A program made the position numbers and the translations under genes. 64,000 bases of DNA from Oncomelania hupensis (taxonomy: Eukaryota; Mollusca; Gastropoda; Littorinimorpha; Pomatiopsidae): NCBI GenBank assembly GCA_036898135.1, contig CM072511.1, positions 154,531,425-154,595,424 on the forward strand, in the 5' to 3' direction. The notes under the pieces are model-generated. The model was not told the DNA's origin. It made no database searches and saw only the letters and a list, made by a program, of their open reading frames with translations. This document shows, piece by piece, positions 11,886 through 22,914 of this stretch. The stretch's first letter is position 1. Every line of letters begins with the position of its first letter.

Positions 11886-13260
11886 TAATGTAATTTATAA
11901 TCTATCAGAAAACCCAAGAAAATCATAAAATGAAATTAAGCTGCGGATGACCTCAGGCCTGCTGGGGCTCCAATGCATCGCATTAAAATTATATATATAT
12001 TTTGTCTATAGAATTTTCTTGTACAGTAGACTGCTACTTGTATGTTATGTTGCCACCCTGGGCTCGACAAAACCGATTTACCGGGATAGGTAGAACCAGC
12101 TGCCAGACAGGTTGGATTGTTACCCACTTGGTCCGACGGGACAAATATTTTTCAGCTGCCAAGTCAATCAGAGTCAATGATCTTGGCTTAGCTTAAAACT
12201 GAAAATATAGCTCTACGGCTTCACAAGCGACACTGAAAGTGAAACAGTAGTGAATCCAAGGAGTCGCAAAAATTTGACAGAACAGATGCAGCTGTGCCCT
12301 GAACAAAGCAGGGGCTGGCTGCTATTTTGTAGTTTCCACTTGCTTTTACTTTATGTGACTCTGCCAAGCAAACTGCTGCAAAGATGTTACTTTAAATGTA
12401 CAATGTGCAGCAATACAAAAATGCTGTAGTACAATTCGCTTGAATATCTTAGTTTTTGTATTTCTTCATCAAAATTGTAAGGAGTTCGGACATGCTGGAC
12501 ATGTTGTGGGACAGGTCAAATATTTGACAACCTGTCCAACAGGACAAGTAAAACAAAAAGTTGCTGTGGAGTCTTGTGGTATGAAATTAAAAAAATAATA
12601 TCAGTAGCAGTCAAAATCTTGAACCTGTCCAAGAAGAAGGAGAAAACTGTAGGTGACGGCGGGTTGTTTGAGATTTACATTTTCATTACACCCTCGTCCA
12701 CCCCCCCACCCCACCCCCTCACCCCCCTTCCCCACCTCCACGCCCACAAATTTTAATATAACTATAAGACGAAAAGGTTTAGTTTAAGTAGAATGAAATA
12801 TTCTTTAAACTTACATTTCAGGAATACCCATGGGTTTTCAGAATTCCAACTTGATAAATAATCCCTTTATCTGTGATGCAGTCTCACGAATGAAGTGAAA
12901 GTAGGCAGGTGACTCAGGAGGAGCACGGTAGAACATCATGTAGGCTACTAGATGTACGCAAACTTCAACTTCGAACCGTTTTCTCTCTTCTCACACGAAT
13001 CGTACACACTTTCCATACCTTCTCGTACATTGAAAACGTGTGTCTATGTCTGTTATGACATTTTTGCACGCAGCAATTTCCACTAGGCGTTATTTTTAAC
13101 GTGTAAAAGTCGATAGAGCCATCCAATCCAACGAAACGTTGTTTTTTTCTCTAGCGGAAGTTCAAGGACACGAATAGAGCGAGCGATATGCCTACCGTGT
13201 AAACATGGACTAAGGGACATAACTCCAGCCACGTCGACGATAGTAAACAGTACTCGTCTA
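11886..13260. other. Non-coding stretch upstream of the P450 gene
   Basis: It holds a 29-bp inverted repeat at 12509-12537 (GGACAGGT...ACAACCTGTCC around CAAATATTTG). A related phrase (CCGACGGGACAAATATTT) occurs near 12135, so 12060-12560 may be a decayed inverted-repeat transposon, but the ends cannot be fixed. A C-rich patch lies at 12690-12745. No exon is recognisable. Confidence 0.45.
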
Positions 13261-13311
13261 TTGTGCAACCATTGTGATCTTTCACGACGTTTACGTAACT
13301 TGATTGTTTAC
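13261..13311 (+). promoter_or_regulatory. Cluster of C/EBP-, PAR-bZIP- and Fox-like sites upstream of the P450
   Basis: Within 50 bp, about 210-255 bp upstream of the start codon, lie TTGTGCAAC (13261-13269, C/EBP-like), the palindrome TTACGTAA (13291-13298, PAR-bZIP/E4BP4 consensus) and TGTTTAC (13305-13311, Fox core). Such factors drive digestive-gland or liver P450 genes in animals. No TATA box is evident nearest the gene. Function here is inference from motif matches. Confidence 0.3.
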
Positions 13312-13411
13312 GCTCCTGTCCTACTTCTAAAACCTATTAAAGCACGTTTACATTCGTTGCATTTGAAACAGGAAAGCTTGATGTGACAACTTTTACCCTC
13401 AAATTCTGCAT

Positions 13412-13475
13412 AAAGAGTGAGAATAAACTGTACTGTGCTGCACAAAGAGTGAGAATAAACAGTACTGTGCTGCAG
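13412..13475 (+). repeat. Two tandem 32-bp repeats in the P450 5' flank
   Basis: Two adjacent copies of a 32-bp unit containing AAAGAGTGAGAATAAAC and TACTGTGCTGCA differ at only two positions. They end about 40 bp before the P450 start codon, probably in the 5' UTR or core promoter. Confidence 0.9.
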
Positions 13476-13516
13476 TAGTTTATCTTTATGTTGAGTATAG
13501 AGCTCTGCGAAGCGCA

Positions 13517-16500
13517 ATGGAGTCAATTGTGCAAAGCTCCCTACTGGATAGAACCACCATTCTGCTGACCGCCAGTGCCGTGGCGTTGTCTGTCTTGTGG
13601 TGGATATCCACTCGACGACCCAAAGGCCTACCCCCAGGGCCAGGACCGGCTCTCCCATTGTTGGGCCACCTGCATTTGATGTCAAAAGACCCCAGAGTCA
13701 ACTACCGAGAGTGGCGGAAAAAATATGGGGATGTGTTTAGCGTGTACATAGGACACAGGCTGATGGTGGTGCTGAACGGTTTCTCTGCCATTAACGAAGC
13801 CCTGGTGAAAACAGCTGACGTCTTCTCTGACAGACCTCACATGTTGATTACTGAACTAGCGAAAGGAAAAGGTGAGTGATCACACAAGGGCAGAGCGCAA
13901 TGAATAGTGGATCCTCTATAGTGCAGAGGTAGATGCCAGCAGGATAGATCGTAGGCCTACTTGAGCATTCTAAGCCACATGAAGGTCAAGGTCAAATGAA
14001 TGTGACATTTAAAGGTCACTGTAGAACGGTTGTATATGATGATAATTATAACAGTTTTGTGTGTGAAACACAAAAGCCAAGGTCACGAGAAGTCATTGAT
14101 CTAAAGATCAAGAACAGACCAAGGTCGCTTTAGATTTCCATCCTAATGTATATCCTACTACCTAGTTTCAAAATTTTAAATTATATTTAGAAAAATGTTA
14201 ACATTGTTTTTTACAGATTTTTGAGAATCTTCATTTTTATTTACTTTTACTGTTTTCATGCTACATAAAAATAGGCATAAAAAACTATACACACAGCTTC
14301 ATTTTCTACTGTAACCTTTTGTGCTAAGACACGATTTGTTTGTTATTGTCCCAAATGAATACTAGAATGACATTTTATGGACTTTCTTGGTCCCCCTGCC
14401 ACATATGAATTCTGATTGCTCAGTTTGGCTGACGTATCGGAGATAAAAAGAATTCAAGGACGCCAAGGAATCAATAGGACGCATTACCTACTATCCACTT
14501 TGTCGTTGCGAAGTTTGAGCCGAAGTGCTACGTAGCTCCACTTTACTTTTGCCCACAGGCCTCGTTCTGTCGAGCGGTGCGGAATGGAAGGAGCAGAGGA
14601 AGGTGGGAGTGGAGATTCTGCGCAAGATGGGCATGGGTAAGGACTGGCTGGCCGGCAAGATCCAACAGGAAGTCGCTCACTACATCCAGAACGTGGCCCA
14701 GCACCAGGGGGGCACCAGTGGACCTGAAATGGATTACGCACGCCAGCGTGGCCAACAACATCTGCTCCATCATCTTCGGACGAAGCTACAGCTATGACGA
14801 CCCCGCCTTCCTGTCATTCCTTGAGCAAACCTTGGTGTTCGACTTGAAGCAGCAAGGTAAGTCTATACTCTCCTTACTCCACTTCGTCGTGTAACTATCA
14901 ACAGTTCCTATTAATTGGCAGACTGCGTGCGTGTTTTGTACGACACACTAATGTCACTATCTCTTCCTATCCTATCCTCTACTCTATCCCATAACTCGGA
15001 GGTCGTAGGGGCACCACAGATGATCGTTTAACCAGCGTACTCCATCCCTCACTGCCCCAGCAACCCTGATTCTTTCGCTCAGTGTCAAACCAGTCCATTC
15101 TCGAATGTTGTCCTCCCACCTCTTTTTCGGTCTCCCTCTTCTTCTGCCTCCTTGCACTGTGCCTTGCAGGATGGTCTTTGCAAGATCTGATGATCTGTTG
15201 ACGTGGCCATAGCCTACCATCGGAGTTTCCGTTTTTTCATCACTGTGAGCAGGTCATCGTGTTGTCCAATGGGTTGTGTGATTGTCTGTCGGACTTCGTC
15301 GTTGGTGATGTGCATCACATCACATCACCAACGACTATCTCTTCGCCGAGAGAAGATATGGCTGGATTTCAAATGGGTTAAACAAAAAGCTATTATTTAC
15401 ATGTTTTTTATGGAAGAAGAGAGAAAGGTGAATACAGTTTTTGTTAACAGAAAAAGTATCTCTTTTGAATGCTGTGTATTGTATTGTATGTATTGTACTG
15501 TATTGTATTTCAGTAAATTTCATTTGGGGGCTGTCTTTCGCTGACGTGTCATATTTTATACCGTATTGTTTTACTGGACAGGCGCAGCGTTGGTGACTTT
15601 TTTCCCTATCTTGGGAAAGCTGCCAGGCGACCTGTTCGGCGGTAAGGAGATTATTGTCGCCAATACCAAACTTGAAGAAGAGTTCTTTAAGCCACTCATT
15701 GAAGAGCACAAGAAGACAATGAACGATGGCGACAATGACGACTTCATTCACTCCTACCTGCACAAGATGAAGGCCTTGAAAGACAGCGGCAAAGTGACCA
15801 CACTGGACGGTCAGTGACCAGTACTGTTTAGTCAAAAGATGGGAGCAACCTTATGGGGGTAAAGGCGATGGAGAGAATATCATATGTCGCTAGGTTCGTC
15901 ACCTCAAAAAATATTAAAGCCCTTTTTTTTTTCTTTTGATAGATCTACATGCAATAGAAGAAGGATGTTGTAGTTACATGTGTTTAGGCTATAACTTAAT
16001 TTTTTTTAATTCCAACGTCAAGGTTACTGATGACATTGATTGCATGATGTAGTGGTGATGTCTTATGCACGATAACATATATATTATATGTTCCGCGCTT
16101 TTTTGGAATCTGCGCTTTTTTGGAATTAGTAGTATTATAGAAGGGGCTGCCCTTTTTTTTTTATTCCAGCATTGGCCCGCTAGGGTTAGGGTTAGGACCT
16201 AACCCCAAACCTTACCCAAACCCTAACCCTAGCCCGAACCCGAACCCGAACCCTAACCCTTACAAATGTTGGAATTCCAAAAATGGGCAGGCCAATTCTA
16301 GAATTGCCCAGATGCCAAAAAAGCGCGGATCATATACACGCACGAATGCGTACACCTACACACACACTCACACACACACACACACATTTTTGTAGAAACG
16401 ACGTTGTGATGGCTGCTGTGAAAAAACATACATTATTTTGACACACTTTTCATTTCTTTGATATTATTTTGACATTTTCAATTTTTTGAAGCTATCCCTA

Positions 16501-17312
16501 ACCCTTAACCTAACCCTAATCCTAAAACAGCTGTAACTCTATGGAGCACTATTTTGAAGTCAAAATAACGGGGCCGTCAAAAAAAGTCAAAAGAAACCAT
16601 GTAAAGTTTCATGTGTGTGTGTCATAGTAACGTCGTTTCTACATGCCACACACACATACAGTCTTACACATACAACAATATTCATCAAACAAGCATATTG
16701 CCTTCCAAGAAGTTTGGGGTGAGGGAATCCGTGGTGTTCCTACCTGAAATGCTGGGTTTGTAGATGGCAACCTGCTGAGATCGACATGGGACCTGTTTGC
16801 TGCCGGCACAGAGACCACAGCCACCACCATCCAGTATGCCATGCTGCATTTTCTCTACCACCCCGAGGTCCAAGACAAGTGCTACAAGGAAATCTGTGAC
16901 GTCATCGGCACTCACCGTCTGCCCAGTATGCAAGACAAAGAGGAAATGACGTACGTTGAAGCCACCATCAATGAAGTCCAGCGCATTTCTCCAGCAGTTC
17001 CTTGTGGTGTCCAGCATGCAACCTCTCGTGACGTCAAATTTCGTGATTACTTTATCCCAAAGGGCGCCTTCGTGATTCCGATGTTTGAATCCGTGCTTCT
17101 GGACCCCGAGATCTGGGGTGACCCTGAAAACTTCCGGCCCGAGCGATTTATCGGCCCTGACGGCAAAGTGACCAAGCCAGATGAGTTCATTGCCTTTGGT
17201 ACTGGTAAAGAGTTGACCTTTTTTTTCTCTCCCTTTACAAAGCGTTAACAATTAGTTACTCATAGTAATTGTTCTTATTTTAAGCTCTACCCAGGTAAAC
17301 AACAACAACAAC

Positions 17313-17383
<71 letters not shown>

Positions 17384-17766
17384 CATGTTATTTTATATAG
17401 TGCATGACCAAGCAAAAGTGTGCTCAAGGCGCATCAAACACAGGCGTACATTGTAAGCATACGATAAATTACGATCTATAAATAAACCATCATATTAAAC
17501 AGTAAAACTCATATCTTTTTTTTTTAATTTCTTTTTTTTGATTTTGTTTTGCTGATGATGATTGATGGTCGTTGTTGCCTTCAGGTAAACGTGTGTGTCT
17601 GGGAGAATCGCTGGGACGTATGGAACTGTTCCTGTACATCACATCCATCATCCAAAACTTCCAACTGCTTCCAGAGGATCCAGATCATCTGCCATCGTTG
17701 GAGGGAATCTTCGGAGCAACCTGCGCACCTCAACCGTTTAAGATCCGAGCTGTGCCGAGGAAGTAA
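13517..17766 (+). CDS. Cytochrome P450, CYP2 clan, five exons, one frame break in exon 2
   Basis: Exons are 13517-13871, 14559-14856, 15582-15809, 16764-17204 and 17585-17766. All introns are GT-AG and phase 1. The product of about 500 residues is a normal microsomal P450 length. Visible in order are an N-terminal membrane anchor (residues about 12-32), the proline hinge PPGPGP, the C-helix WKEQR, the I-helix AGTETT, the K-helix ExxR as EVQR, FRPERF, and the heme loop FGTGKRVCLG, whose Cys is the iron ligand. It should be an ER monooxygenase using NADPH-P450 reductase; the substrate cannot be read from sequence. In exon 2 a six-G run (14707-14712) has one base too many. Upstream codons read [10 protein letters not shown]... 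and downstream codons resume one frame over at [11 protein letters not shown]. As written, translation stops at 14797. It is either a real null allele or pseudogene, or a homopolymer error. Confidence 0.92.
14965..15312 (-). mobile_element. 5'-truncated RTE LINE 3' end in P450 intron 2
   Basis: On the minus strand it matches the last 350 bp of the [28 protein letters not shown], read over about 15030-15150, and the terminal ATCCTATCC tail at 14965-14985. Orientation is opposite to the gene. The 5' junction carries a fold-back (see 15298-15335). Confidence 0.92.
15298..15335. repeat. Perfect 15-bp hairpin at the LINE 5' junction
   Basis: GTCGTTGGTGATGTG (15298-15312) is followed after 8 bases by its exact reverse complement CACATCACCAACGAC (15321-15335). 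The left arm belongs to the LINE; the right arm is an inverted snippet of the same LINE sequence. Confidence 0.92.
16085..16336. mobile_element. MITE with telomere-like core, P450 intron 3
   Basis: Inverted ends of 26 bp with two mismatches: the left arm 16085-16110 contains TTCCGCGCTTTTTTGGAATC and the reverse-complemented right arm (16311-16336) contains ATCCGCGCTTTTTTGGCATC. The centre (16182-16262) is a run of GGGTTAGGG then CCCTAACCC-type repeats, itself partly palindromic. No ORF. Confidence 0.85.
16391..16643. mobile_element. Second MITE with telomere-like core, P450 intron 3
   Basis: Perfect 15-bp terminal inverted repeat TGTAGAAACGACGTT (16391-16405 and 16629-16643). The core at 16494-16526 is CCCTAACCCTTAACCTAACC-like. 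It is flanked by (CA)n on both sides. The inner end (ACGACGTTACTATGAC) resembles the ends of the MITEs at 36057 and 43040. Confidence 0.85.
17300..17470 (-). mobile_element. SINE or LINE 3' tail with (AAT)n, P450 intron 4
   Basis: (AAC/AAT)n at 17286-17384 is followed by TTTTATATAGTGCA and GTGCTCAAGGCGC. The same order TTATATAGCGCA ... CTCAAGGCGC occurs in the minus-strand SINE at 55360-55532. It is probably a truncated minus-strand copy with an (ATT)n tail. Confidence 0.55.
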
Positions 17767-17792
17767 ACTTGAAGTCGGCGCCGTGACGAGAA

Positions 17793-17798
17793 AATAAA
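17793..17798 (+). terminator. Poly(A) signal of the P450 gene
   Basis: AATAAA lies 27 bp after the stop codon at 17764-17766. A very short 3' UTR is implied. Confidence 0.7.
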
Positions 17799-17869
17799 CA
17801 GAACAATACTTATATTAAACGAGAATGAACTGTGCCATTTTTTTTACACAAGGCTACAGTGTTAAGCAT

Positions 17870-18760
17870 ACTCTGCTAAACTACACACTTCTATAAAGAA
17901 TAACGTGCTCTGCCAAACTATCCATTTCTACAGTATACTCTGCCAAACTCTTCTACAATGTACTCTGCCAAACTACAAACTTTTACAATGTACTCTGCCA
18001 AACTATCCATTTCTACAGTGTACTCTGCCAAACTCTTCTACAATGTACTCTGCCAAACTACAAACTTTTACAATGTACTCTGCCAAACTATCCATTTCTA
18101 CAGTGTACTCTGCCAAACTCTTCTACAATGTACTCTGCCAAACTACAAACTTTTACAATGTACTCTGCCAAACTATCCATTTCTACAGTGTACTCTGCCA
18201 AACTCTTCTACAATGTACTCTGCCAAACTACAAACGTCTACAATGTACTCTGCCAAACTATCCATTTCTACAGTGTACTCTGCCAGACTTCTACAATGTA
18301 CTCTGCAAAACTATACATTTCTACAATGTACTCTGCCAAATTATCAATTTCTACAGTGTACTCTGTCGAACTCTTCTACAATGTACTCTGCCAAACTACA
18401 AACTTCTACAATGTACTCTGCCAAACTATCCATTTCTACAGTGTACTCTGCCAAACTCTTCTACAATGTACTCTGCAAAACTAGACATTTTTACAATGTA
18501 CTCTGCCAAACTATCCATTTCAACAGTGTACTCTGCCAAACTCTTCTACAATGTACTCTGCCAAACTACAAACTTCTACAACGTAAGCTTACTATGCTAA
18601 ACTACAAACTTCTGCAGTGTACTCTGCCGACCTATCTACTGCGGCAATGTACCTTTCCAAACTACACACTTCTACAATGTACTCTGCCAAACTATCCGCT
18701 GCTACGATGTACTCTGCCAACCACACACTTCTGCAATGTACTCTGCCAAACTACCATAAT
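17870..18760 (+). repeat. Minisatellite with 85-bp higher-order unit
   Basis: Monomers of 25 or 30 bp all begin TACTCTGCCAAACT. In the first half three monomer types alternate (30 bp with ATCCATTTCTACAGTG, 25 bp with CTTCTACAATG, 30 bp with ACAAACTTTTACAATG). They make an 85-bp higher-order unit repeated at least four times; the order decays after about 18290. The array is open in more than one frame only because the monomers lack stops. It starts about 75 bp downstream of the P450 poly(A) signal. Confidence 0.95.
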
Positions 18761-18999
18761 GCTACGATCCGATTTCGCGATACGAGTCCGTTGCTTGACA
18801 GTTGACTGGACATGCATATAAATAATAAAATCAAAGATGATACGATACTGTGCGTGTTTTGGTATGTGATTTTTGCTTGAAATCTAAAATTACATGTAAA
18901 TCAACTGATCAGTCTCGTCTCGTAGTGACTGTCATGTTCCGGTTCCCTACGTACACATTTAAGTCCATTTATTTTATATCTTTATTTTTATATTTATAA

Positions 19000-19230
19000 G
19001 TTACTCCTTCGGATGAGTGTATGAAACCGCGGTCTAGTCCGTGCATGCATGCATTTCATCGCACGGACTTTAAAGATCCTGACTATCATGTCCTAGATAG
19101 GTGAGAGCCAGGTACACAAACAAACCCAGCAAACATAATGTCCATTCTCCCCTTCCTCATCGCCGGTCGCCCAGGATTGAGCTCAGTTGTCTGGGCGTCA
19201 GACAGTGCAACTAAGGCAGCAAGTGGACTT
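19000..19230 (+). mobile_element. 5'-truncated SINE, same family as 55738-56150
   Basis: Shares CTCCTTCGGATGAG, GGACTTTAAAGATCCTGAC, ATGTCCTAGA and GCTCAGTTGTC-GGGCGTCAGAC with 55857-56040. The tRNA head is missing. It runs directly into the 39-bp minisatellite. Confidence 0.85.
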
Positions 19231-19790
19231 GAGATAGATCCTATGTCGGCCAGTGCCTTGCGCAGTCTTGAGATAGATCCCGTGTCGGCCAGTGCCTTGC
19301 GCAGTCTTGAGATAGGTCCTGTGTCGGCCAGCACCTTGCGCAGTCTTGAGATAGATCCTGTGTCGGCCAGTGCCTTGCGCAGTTTTGAGATAGATCCTGT
19401 GTTGGCCAGTGCCTTGCGCAATCTTGAGATAGATCCTGTGTTGGCCAGTGCCGTGCGCAATCTTGAGATAGATCCTGTGTCGGCCAGCACCTTGCGCAAT
19501 CTTGAGATAGATCCTGTGTCGGCCAGTGCCTTGCGCAGTCTTGAGATAGATCCTGTGTCGGCCAGCACCTTGCGCAATCTTGAGATAGATCCTGTGTCGG
19601 CCAGTGCCTTGCGCAGTCTTGAGATAGATCCTGTGTTGGCCAGCACCTTGCGCAGTCTTGAGATAAATCCTGTGTCGGCCAGAACTTGCGCAATCTTGAG
19701 ATAAATCCTGTGTCGGCCAGCACCTTGCGCAATCTTGAGATAGATCCTGTGTCGGCCAGTGCCTTGCACAGTCTTGAGATAGATCGTGTG
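19224..19790 (+). repeat. 39-bp minisatellite, about 14 units
   Basis: The unit contains CTTGAGATAGATCCTGTGTC then GGCCAGTGCCTTGCGCAGT. Being 13 codons long without stops, it gives long open frames on both strands that are artefacts. The GGCCAG(T/C)GCCT phrase recalls the interior of the neighbouring SINE family. Confidence 0.95.
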
Positions 19791-19986
19791 TGGCAAACTA
19801 ACGGCTCTCCTATTTTGCCGTGGTGGACAACAGAAATCGACTGTTGCAATACGCAATGGTACATATAATTACTGTTAGTCTAATACAGTAATAGTTATCA
19901 CATAAGGTACTCAGGACCTCTCCCAACCCCCTCCCCTCATCAAGAGCATAATCCTCCTATGCCAACTATAGGCCTGTTTGGTTTGC

Positions 19987-19988
<2 letters not shown>

Positions 19989-20063
<75 letters not shown>

Positions 20064-20074
20064 TGTGTGTGTGT
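19989..20074. repeat. (GA)n followed by (GT)n
   Basis: About 37 GA units then 6 GT units. Confidence 0.96.
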
Positions 20075-20771
20075 TACGTTGGAGACGCGTGCGACGGTAC
20101 ATGTAGGTTTACGTGTGAAGTGCGCACAATAATAGGCTTGCGTGTGTGACGCGCGCGATAGATCTGTTCGTTTTATTTTGCAACGCATGCAATATTAGAG
20201 TGTATTCATCTTTGATTTGATTTTTCGTTGTTATTAGAAGCTTTGTGTAACGTTGATAATTTTAGTTGCTCGATATTATTTGAGAATTTTCTCGAGTCGG
20301 TTGTTTACTTTCGATCGAAGCGTATGGATAGTTCTAGTGGTAACCATGGAAGCTTCCATTCCAAATAGGGTTGTATGACGTGAGACAGTGATGATGAAAT
20401 TACTTTTGATTGGTTGTGGTGTTTCATGTGGAGTATTCTCGCTTGTTCTGGAGTATGTAGAGACTATATAAGTGCCGCACTGTTTCAAAAAAAAAAAAAA
20501 GAGAGAGTGTTGAAAGTAAAAACTTGAGAGTGAAAAAGCGATGGAGCGATTGTATGCAGTTGTTGATGTGTGCTGAATAAAAGTGGAAAACTTCATACGA
20601 CGACTCCTGACTTGTTGATGATTGAACGGGTTGCGTGGATAAACGAATCCGAGTTACACCTATCAGGATTTCAAGCATCGGGGCTGAATCAACTACTGAT
20701 AGAAAAACACCAACATCGAGTGTAACAGAGTGAGTGAGTGAGAGAGAGAGAGCTATATATATATCTCCATC

Positions 20772-20775
<4 letters not shown>
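20075..20775 (+). other. Unassigned stretch with TATA and AATAAA signals, possible solo LTR
   Basis: Contains ACTATATAAGTGCC (about 20462-20475), an A-run, then TGAATAAAAGTGG at about 20573 and a further 120 bp. The order TATA, then poly(A) signal about 110 bp later, resembles an LTR U3-R arrangement. I cannot find a second copy or a target duplication. No ORF. Confidence 0.25.

Positions 20776-20862
<87 letters not shown>
20776..20862. repeat. (CT)n and (TA)n compound microsatellite
   Basis: (CT)n at 20776-20820 joined to (TA)n at 20821-20862. A smaller GA and TA tract lies just upstream. Confidence 0.95.
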
Positions 20863-20867
<5 letters not shown>

Positions 20868-21403
20868 TATGGTTCAGCCAGAGTTTGAAATCACAACCTA
20901 ACTTGACCATGACTAATGGACTTCCAGAACACCCTAATAAAAATAAATGAATGAATAAGTTAATTTAAATTATTAGAAGGCTTACAGATTTATGCATTGT
21001 GAAATCAAAACAACTCCACATTCTACTTCTATTGGCTTATATTAAAAACGGGGTATACCATTACTAGGTCTACAGCCACTTTTGCATTCTGCGAATTCAA
21101 CCCTAAACATTGTCGTCATTTCTCAAACGAGTAAACGATCTATTGTCAGTCATAGATAGCAAGCCTGCATCACTGGTCAGATAGGCTAACTGGATATCAA
21201 AGCTACGCTAAGCTTTTCAAAATCCAAATTAATATTGAATGTGTTGAATATGGCGTCATTGAACACATACAAATGTGCAAAGGATAGTAATATTCTGAAG
21301 TTTTACCGCAATCTTGTTCAAAAACAGGAGAACTCCGGCCAATAAAACATTAATTAAAAGGGTGTACACCACAATGGCATTGAAGTTTTCAGGAGGAGTG
21401 GAG
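20863..21403. other. No recognised feature
   Basis: AT-rich, no gene or repeat structure seen. Confidence 0.5.
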
Positions 21404-21600
21404 CGTGTGTGTGTGTGTGCGTGTGTGTGTGGGAGGAGGGTAGGGAGAAGGATGAACGTGTGTGTGTGTGTGTCATATTGTTGTCTTTTTTCTCCGAGGA
21501 AGGGGAGGGGGGAGTGGAGAGACGTTTCCATGCCACTTAGGACACACACACACACATATACACACACTCTTACACACACCCATACGCGCGCACACAGACG

Positions 21601-21645
<45 letters not shown>
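21404..21645. repeat. Opposed (GT)n and (CA)n microsatellites
   Basis: (GT)n blocks at 21404-21430 and 21459-21472, then (CA)n blocks at 21543-21570 and 21617-21643, with a short (CT)n. The opposed orientation could fold into a hairpin. Confidence 0.85.
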
Positions 21646-21647
<2 letters not shown>

Positions 21648-22367
21648 GAACACCCACACCTCCATATTAATAATTATTTCATCGTATTTATAATTATTGC
21701 GCTTTTCCTGCTCAAGCGCTGCTAAACAGCTGTTGATAAACCTATAAAAGAGCTTCCCTTGTCATTTAGTGCTGACAACTCTAGACTTGACGTTAGTCAT
21801 GCCAACTGTCACTTTCTCTTCGACCGTTACTAGTCCTAGTTCGTCGACAGTAAATTTTATACCCATAGGCCTAGTAGGCTTACAAACGCGTACCAGCGTT
21901 TATTAGATTCATTTTCCAGATATAGAAATAGTTTTGTTCAGAGTTCATTGATTTCTGAGCTGAAATCCAAAGTCGTGAATAACCTTGCAGTGCTTCCTGA
22001 CGTCGGTTTCTGCTGCCCACTCCGCACACTGTTTCGGGGTAGGCCTACAGGTCGGAGACTTCGGACGTGGCCATGATCGTAAACCGACCTTTCGGCAAGC
22101 GTGACATTAACTTTATTGTTCAGATGGAGGAAAGAGAGCTGGAAAAACGATGTAAAATAATAGTGTAATGTTGTTGTTGTTGTTGTTGTTGTTTACTGTA
22201 CTTTGGTGTGTATTAGTTTTAGGTATGTTGATGGAGTTGATAGAAAATAAGTATACGGACATGATTAAAGGGAGACAATAATTGTTTGTAAAATGTTTTT
22301 AGCATACTTGCCTCCCTTTGTCCATATCGGCAGCTAGCAATGTTGTTATTCACTTATTGGTATTGCT
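21646..22367. other. No recognised gene; short (TTG)n tract
   Basis: (TTG)n at 22169-22192. Otherwise mixed composition with no recognisable exon. Confidence 0.5.
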
Positions 22368-22487
<120 letters not shown>

Positions 22488-22905
22488 CGACTCCGCTGTT
22501 GCTGAGCGTCGAACACACCCATTGCACCAAGGTACCAGCGCACTCAAGATACACTCTAATCTTCGCTGCTTAGCGTGTACAGGATTATGGCGGATACATC
22601 GTGATATTGGCGTTGCTGCTTCCTGTTTGGTGCATCCTTGATGAATAGTCCTCCTTAGTTTGCAAATCAGAATGGCTACATGATGATAGTGATGAAGGAG
22701 ACGGTAATTTCGATGATCAGTGTGTGGTTGCAGTGGACCTGGGTAGGATTATGGGCTATCTCATGAGCTATCTCTCCAGCCCCAGTACCTTGTTGAAAAC
22801 GATGACGGAGTAAACGAAGACGATAAGTGCATAGTTGTTATAATTTATTTATTTATTATTGTTTATTTACTTATTTTAGTTATCTGTTTATATATTTATT
22901 TATTT
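22488..22905. other. No recognised feature
   Basis: Ends in an AT-rich TTTATTTATT tract, which was the landing site of the RTE fragment that follows. Confidence 0.5.
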
Positions 22906-22914
22906 ATTTATTTC

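Noticed and set aside
13980..14110. Nuclear receptor response elements (AAGGTCA half sites) in P450 intron 1
   Set aside because: CCTTGACCTT-type phrases also occur in dispersed repeats at 1340 and 1620, so they are more likely repeat-derived than a specific enhancer.
17905..18821. Long open frames with repeated YSAKL-type peptides
   Set aside because: They follow from a minisatellite without stops and are open in several frames; there is no start context or domain.
19086..19856. Open frames over the 39-bp repeat on both strands
   Set aside because: The unit is a multiple of three without stops, so frames stay open by arithmetic.
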